This document shows, piece by piece, positions 58,747 through 64,000 of a stretch of 64,000 bases of DNA. A program made the translations under genes and the position numbers. Numbering within the stretch: the stretch's first letter is position 1; every line of letters starts with the position of its first letter. The stretch comes from Poa pratensis (Eukaryota > Streptophyta > Magnoliopsida > Poales > Poaceae). The DNA is taken from NCBI GenBank assembly GCA_947311845.1, contig CAMZMU010000111.1, positions 9,738,626 to 9,802,625 of the forward strand, given 5' to 3'. A model generated the notes under the pieces. It was not told the origin of the DNA. It was given only the letters and a program-made list of their open reading frames with translations, and searched no databases.

Positions 58747-58764
58747 TCCCCGGCAACGGCGCCA
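58747..58764 (-). promoter_or_regulatory. Primer-binding site of element B (tRNA-Asp)
   Basis: Minus strand TGGCGCCGTTGCCGGGGA, the same as in element A, 10 nt from the 5' LTR. Confidence 0.88.
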
Positions 58765-58774
58765 GAAAAGAGCT

Positions 58775-60273
58775 TGATGTCTACGAACGCTTATATTCCC
58801 GTAGACAGTGTTGGGCCTCCAAGTGCAGAGGTTTGTAGAACAGCAGCAAGTTTCCCTTAAGTGAACAACCCAAGGTTTATCGAACTCAGGGAGGTAGAGG
58901 TCAAAGATATTCCTCTCAAGCAACCCTGCAATTAAGATACAAGAAGTCTCTTGTGTCCCCAACACACCTAATACACTTGTCAGATGTATAGGTGCACTAG
59001 TTCGGCGAAGAGATATCAAAATACAAGTGATATAGATAATAACAGGTGGTAATTGCAATCTGTAGTAAAAATGGCAGCGAGCAAACATGCAGCAGAACTG
59101 AGAGTAAACGGTATTTCAATGCTTGGAAACAAGGCCTAGGGATCATACTTTCACTAGTGGACACTCTCAACAATAATAACATAATTGAACACATAAATAC
59201 TTCCTTCACTATGCTATTCTGAACTATTCTCCCGTTGGATAGAAATACCAATCTACTGCGTAGGGCTACAAAGAGCACACCTTAAAGTCTGAGTAAACAA
59301 ACACCACAATATCATAGAACACCAAGACCATCGCGTAGGGCTATAAAAGCACACCTTAAAGTCTGTATTCCACATCTAGGACACCCCACGCTGTCACTAT
59401 GAGCATCCTAAAATGGTCCACAAACACCACAATTTTATAGTGACATCCAACATAAGAACAACTCATGGTAAATATCCCTCTAATCTTATTAATGGAGCCA
59501 TACACGCCACCCACACTGTCACCTTGGTATTGTGTTGTCACATGACTCCGAAGATCATAATGATAAAACCACTTAAGTAGCATAACTATAACAATGAAGG
59601 GGAAACATCTATGAATTCAACTAGATTACAATGCTCATGATCACATAAAGATCACACCATGGGAGAGAGAGATGAACCACATAGCTACCAGTAGAGCCCT
59701 CAGCCTCGATGAAGAACTACTCCCTCCTCATCATGGGAGGCAGCAACGGCGATGAAGATGGCTCCGGGGGCACTTCCCCATCCCGACAGGGTTCCGAAAC
59801 AGAGACTTCTGTCCTCCGAATTAGGGTTTCGGATGGCGGTGGAGCTGGGAGTCGTCTCTGGGAAAATCGTCGAGTTTTAGGGTTTTCTCCGCTGAGGCAA
59901 TAAATAGGCGAAAGGGCGGCGTCGGAAGGTTCTCGAGTCAACAAGGTGACCCCTCGGCGCCACCCCCTCCAGGCCGCGCCGAGACCTGGCGTGGAGGCCT
60001 CGTGCCTCCCCCGGACTTGTCCTTCTGGCCCATGGAGTCTTCTGGTAAAATAGTGATGTCCGTTGATTTTCGTCCAATTCCGAGAATATTTCCCGACTAG
60101 CTTTTCTGAAACGGAAAAACAGCAGAAAACAGGAACTGGCACTGTGGCATCTTGTTAATAGGTTAGTTCCAGAAAATGCATAATAATGATATGAAGTGTA
60201 TGTAAAACATGTAGCAATTGGTATAATAACAACATGGAACATCAAAAATTATAGATACGTTTGAAACGTATTA
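58775..60273 (-). repeat. 5' LTR of element B
   Basis: 1499 bp. The terminal dinucleotide at 60273 is TA on the minus strand instead of the expected TG. Followed by the GAGAG duplication. Confidence 0.92.
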
Positions 60274-61212
60274 GAGAGCGGCAAGACGGTGAAGGACATG
60301 TTGACCGACGCCACCACGTTGTACCGAGAGAACAATGATCACATGGACTTCAAGTTCATGCATTGTTTCGTGAAGCTCCAAAAGAACAAGAAGTGGGAGA
60401 GGACGCGGATCGACCTCAACGGCGGCCACGGCGCCCAAGGGCCGAACGACCCGGCGTTCCTAGCGTCGGAGGGGCGCCCTGTTGGGAACAAGAAGGCCAA
60501 GAGCGATAAGGCGACCGTGCAAGCGTCCATCGACAAGTGCCTCGCCGATGTCACCACCATGTCGAAGCGGCTCGAGGTCGCGAGGGACATGGCCCAAGCG
60601 GCTATCATGCAAGCCGACACGGCAAGGATTCAGGCCATGTCTGAGGCGTCGCAATCCGTCACTCGGAAGATGAAGGAGGACTCCAAGATCTTGACCGCCG
60701 ACCTCTCCGCCTACACGCCGGAGGTGAGGGCTTGGTTTCGGCTCAACCAGCAGCGCATCTTGCGTGAGATGGGGGTCCTTCTGCCGGAGCCGACGCCGAT
60801 GGACACGACGACGACCACCGCGCCCATGGACACGACGGGGGAGCCTACGACGAGCACGACGTCCTCCGACGCAGAGGCAGAGCCATCGCCGCGCCCGGGC
60901 TGGGAAGACGCAGAGACGCAGGAGGCGGACGAGCCGGTGCTGACGATCAACTGAATTGTGATCGAGATTCTGTAATATGATTGCCGGACAAGGGGCGATG
61001 CTTTTGGGTTGTGACACTTTTGGGTGTGTGAACTTGATGATCGACGCTATTTGAACTAGGCCGTCCCACCGTTTATTTGAATTTGTCATCTGGGAGCGAC
61101 CGGTGGGGCGTGGCGCTCCCAATAGGCGGCAACAGTTGCTGGCACGCCCAATAGCGCCTGTCCGGCAACTTTGCGGGACGCTATATTGGGCACGCCGGTG
61201 GAGATGCTCTAA

Positions 61213-61840
61213 CCTTGCCGTTTCATGTCCTCCCTAATGAATATGTATAGAACAGGTCCAGGGCCGAACATTTGCTATTTACCATAAAAGGGCTGTCAAA
61301 AGTAAGTCCCAAGAGTTTCCAGACACAATGTTATAATCAACTAGACACAATGTTATAATCACTAAAAAAACACAATGTTATAATCACTAGACAGAAGATG
61401 TTCCCAGGTCCCAACTTCTCATGTATTTGAACTGTTACACGGAAACAAACGAAACTCTGGAATACACGAATGGTCAGGAAGATGAAATTAGTTATAGTCA
61501 TCGCAAAGGTGAAGGGGAATACCCACTCAGCTCGCCAAAATCATAATGCTGATGAAAACTACAGATAAAGATGGCATTGACCGTTTATTCCAGACGACTA
61601 ATACTGTAAACTCCACAAATCAGATGTCAAGTTAAGCTGCTTCTAGATCTCCCCTACCTCCCTACCAGTGTAACTAACACTACAAAGAATACAGAACAAA
61701 GTGCAAAAATCTCAGAAAGTAAGCAAGAAGACAAAAAATAATATATACACGGACTTTCAGATAAGAATGGACAGGAAAAATACTAGCCATCTCCCTCTGA
61801 ACTGCCTGTGCTGCTGGAGCATCGAAACCACTCTGCAAAT
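61213..61840. other. Downstream flank of the PP2-like gene with a short tandem repeat
   Basis: Probably includes the 3' UTR of the minus-strand gene. ACACAATGTTATAATCA occurs three times between 61323 and 61392. Nothing else recognised. Confidence 0.45.
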
Positions 61841-62270
61841 TTACATGTAGACTGTGTTTATCTTCTCGCGTCGGTACCCTTTCGGATATATCACAACTGA
61901 ATCAACGCACAAGCCACCTTTCGTATGGGTACAGTCAATCTGCATCATTGAATACTTCAGGCTGGTCAACTCATCGGAGTTTGAAATGACAAAATCACCG
62001 ACATGGTAAAGAATCCAGCTCCCTGGTCCATCCAGATAATATTCTGATGTGGCATGTTGTTCGTCCGAAGTAGAGAGGTGGAACCGGGTGGGTCTGGCAT
62101 CCCACCCATGAATGAGCTCAGTTCCACAAACCCGACGACCCATACGCCTGTGCGCTCGACCCAAGTGAAGACGGAAAAACAGGCTGTATGAACCAGCAGG
62201 GAAGCAGAAATCAAGCTCCCCACCCACCTCAAGCCACCAAATTTGCTGAAGATAAGCAACACTATGGAAT
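61841..62270 (-). CDS. F-box protein PP2-A13-like, last exon (partial gene)
   Basis: PP2-A F-box proteins are substrate receptors of SCF ubiquitin ligases with a C-terminal phloem-protein-2 (lectin-like) domain. This exon holds the PP2 domain: VAYLQQIWWLEVGGELDF, FFRLHLGR, RRMGRRVCGTE, IHGWDARPTRF, GSWILYHVGDFV and IDCTHTKGGLCVDSVVIYPKG, ending TAA at 61841-61843. It starts at an acceptor TTATTTCAG before 62270, within the codon before FHS. This is the same place, after Arg, where the Arabidopsis protein I recall continues RFQSAAYVQQIWW. The F-box and middle exons are not found before the right edge, so the intron exceeds 1.7 kb and the gene continues outside. No lesion is visible. Confidence 0.88.
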
Positions 62271-64000
62271 CTGAAATAACAGAGGGAAGAAACTCAGCAA
62301 ACCTCCATTTACCACAAATCTATAAAGGAAAGGTACAACTTGTACCAAAAAAATACAAAGGATCATATCATGAAACAATCGAAAAGTTATGTAACACTTA
62401 ATATGCAAAGTTCATTTGCTTTGCCTATGCTAGTAATTGTACATGTGCAATGCACGGTATAATGAATTTGTCATACGTTTACTTCAACAGATACTTATTT
62501 TGTTTGAAATATGTTTGGAGTAGAGATTTTGTGCTCCCGGGCACCAGTGATCCTGGCGTTTTAAAAAAATCGAAAAAAATGTTTACGTGTTTCAAAAAAT
62601 TCTGAAAAAAATCTTGAATGTAGCCATTGGTGTATTCTACAAACGTGCCAAAAATAAACTTTAAATACTTTGTATTTTAGGCTACACAAAAATGAAAAAA
62701 TTATGGATCTGAGTATGGTTATTTTCAAATCTCTAAATTTATTAGATTTTGTCATTTTTGTGTAGCTCCGAATACAATGTACTTGAAGTTGATCTTTTGC
62801 ACGTTTGTAGAATACATGATTAACTACATCCTGAAATTTTTTCAGATTTTTTTGAGACTTATAAATATATATTTTTTATTTTTTGAAAGCACCAGGAGCA
62901 CTGGTGCTCGGGAGCACAAACACTTTTCCGATATATTCACTGCCAATCAGTAATATCTACAACAACATATGGAACAGGGAAGATAGAGGAAAGTTAAAAG
63001 GAGGTGGTTAGTACAGGAGTTAGTTGATTAGGGAATAATTGCGCTTTTCAGTAATCAACTACAACTGTGGGATAAGTGGATGGATGGCCAAAATTGAATG
63101 TGCTAACTCATGCTTTTTTATATTGGCATAGATTCAGATACTCGAGGAACTAAATGGGTTGGGAAATGTAGAGAAAATCAAATGACTAGCCACCTGACAG
63201 CAGATCATGTAATCAAGTATTTCATAAGTTACAATCTCTGAAACTGATAACCCTAAATATAGCTGACTGCAATCAAGAAAACAATACCGACAACACTTTC
63301 TAATGGAATATTAGGAACACTCCAAGATAGACACTGATTGTTCAAAACATATTTAACAGACAGAACAGGTATAAAGAAGATAATTCCAGTACAAAGCAAC
63401 ACAAAATTACTACAATTTACAACAACTTTTAAAAAAGGGAAAGGGTAAACCTATTTAAGGTTCCTTTGGTTAAGGAGTAAACATAACTAAGTGTGCTAAC
63501 CTTAATCCAGGCAGGTTAGCTTAATGCAGATATTGTTTGGCAACGAACCTCGTGATATAGTACAGATTACTGTTTGGCTAAATTACGTGGATTAGGTCTG
63601 GTTTAGCAATACAGAAAAGGTTGTAGAGTAAATTGCGTCATTTCGGTGGGTTAACTTGTTCCACCATTTTGTGGACCTGGGTCAAGGGGGATAAAAGACT
63701 TCCTATACCGTATCAAACGAAAATTACTCAAATGGAAATTCCATAAGTACATTTCTATCACTCATTTTTATGCAACTTTTACACCACTTCTCCCTTTTAA
63801 ATGAGTTTATACCATACAAAATGGACAACAAAGTGCTCGTATCGTAAATAGTGCACATTGATGAATTTTATGTAAATGAAAAATATGTTTAGAAAAAATT
63901 GTTTATGATACATCTAGAAAAGTATCGGGATGGGTCGTTCTAATATATATTTTTTACGCTAAAGGTATTAAAAATGCCAAAGTAAATGCCTTTAGATAAA
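62271..64000 (-). other. Intron of the PP2-like gene (to the window edge)
   Basis: No further exon of the gene was recognised. It contains the Mutator-type MITE at 62528-62925. The remainder is AT-rich unique sequence. Confidence 0.5.
62528..62925. mobile_element. MITE with long imperfect TIRs (Mutator-type)
   Basis: The left end TTTTGTGCTCCCGGGCACCA and the inverse of the right end, TTTGTGCTCCCGAGCACCAG, match over about 35 bp and continue as A-rich arms. No certain target duplication was read, so the superfamily is tentative. Confidence 0.6.

Larger units (their letters stand above)
45390..60273 (-). mobile_element. Element B: gypsy-like non-autonomous LTR retrotransposon
   Basis: LTRs at 45390-46888 (3' LTR) and 58775-60273 (5' LTR), 1499 bp each, with about 38 substitutions by eye. 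Target duplication GAGAG at 45385-45389 and 60274-60278. The primer site is complementary to tRNA-Asp and the polypurine tract is at 46889-46904. The internal region holds one short gag-derived ORF and no pol. Element A is inserted at 47548-47552. The outermost base pair of the 5' LTR is mutated (TA instead of TG). Confidence 0.92.
44171..60954 (+). pseudogene. Harbinger ORF1 (Myb/SANT-like, NAM-associated C-terminal region), interrupted
   Basis: ORF1 proteins of PIF/Harbinger elements bind DNA and help the transposase. ATG 44171 opens an Arg/Gly-rich N-terminus. A frameshift near 44290 leads into NTPDEDWDKELARRAAAIV. A likely intron (44769-44852, GTATGAA...AATAG) precedes an acidic stretch with TAG at 45007-45009. 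Then comes the trihelix-like WKNKEDECLCDTWKLVTND...YWKRIEEQFHE, which runs to the insertion point at 45389. The frame resumes at 60279 (after one GAGAG copy) with the NAM-associated C-terminal part (KMKEDSKILTADLSAYTPE), stop at 60954. Removing the insertion plus one duplication restores the frame exactly. The frameshift and TAG would still disable it. Confidence 0.8.
43915..61209 (+). mobile_element. PIF/Harbinger-type element carrying only ORF1, split by nested retrotransposons
   Basis: The termini GAGCATCTCTAGCAG (43915) and, inverted at the right, GAGCATCTCCACCGG (ending 61209) are flanked by a TAA duplication (43912-43914 and 61210-61212). Without the nested 14.9-kb insertion the element is about 2.4 kb. 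It holds the ORF1 (Myb/SANT-like) gene but no DDE transposase: ORF1 ends at 60954, only 255 bp before the right terminus. It is therefore a non-autonomous derivative. Confidence 0.82.

Overview
The window is nuclear DNA of a grass, most likely a Triticeae or close Pooideae species (wheat, Aegilops or barley type). The evidence is large nested LTR retrotransposons with grass-type LTR ends, Stowaway, Harbinger, Mutator and Helitron elements, LINE tails, and two intron-bearing plant genes. There are no operons, and most open frames are chance frames or decayed transposon genes.

Layout. 1-1145: 3' end of a gypsy-type element with its LTR. 1146-3200: no gene seen; a Harbinger-type terminus lies at 2549. 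3201-20085: a head-to-tail Copia tandem (LTR, body, LTR, body, truncated LTR). Each body has a 2.9-kb leader holding two captured host gene heads, then a heavily frameshifted gag-pol. 20086-20877: degenerate LINE tail. 22644-30491 (minus strand): an eight-exon gene for an MBOAT lysophospholipid acyltransferase (LPCAT/LPLAT), 460 codons, complete except for an in-frame TAG at codon 59. Its introns carry two copies of a dimeric 5S-rRNA-derived retroposon and a foldback MITE. 32785-33120: an unrecognised small ORF. 33340-34197: a short Helitron. 35718-36605: nested MITEs and a Mutator-like element. 38188-38953 and 40370-40990: LINE tails. 41528-43861: a 2.3-kb Helitron with internal tandem repeats.

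43915-61209 is a three-level nest whose boundaries can all be read. A PIF/Harbinger-type element (TSD TAA) carries only ORF1 (Myb/SANT-like plus NAM-associated C-terminal region). It is interrupted by a minus-strand gypsy-like non-autonomous element (B, 45390-60273, TSD GAGAG). B is interrupted by a related plus-strand gag-only element (A, 47553-55725, TSD GCGGC). The A LTRs differ by 2 substitutions and 3 small indels; the B LTRs differ by about 38 substitutions. A is therefore very young and B clearly older.

61841-62270 (minus strand) is the last exon of an F-box/PP2-A13-like gene that continues beyond the right edge. The strongest observations are the mosaic middle LTR recording an LTR-LTR crossover, the gene heads captured with their own TATA boxes in the Copia leader, the dimeric 5S-derived retroposon, the internal polypurine-tract copies and conserved noncoding block shared by A and B, and the nonsense codon in the acyltransferase gene. 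All alignments here were made by eye.
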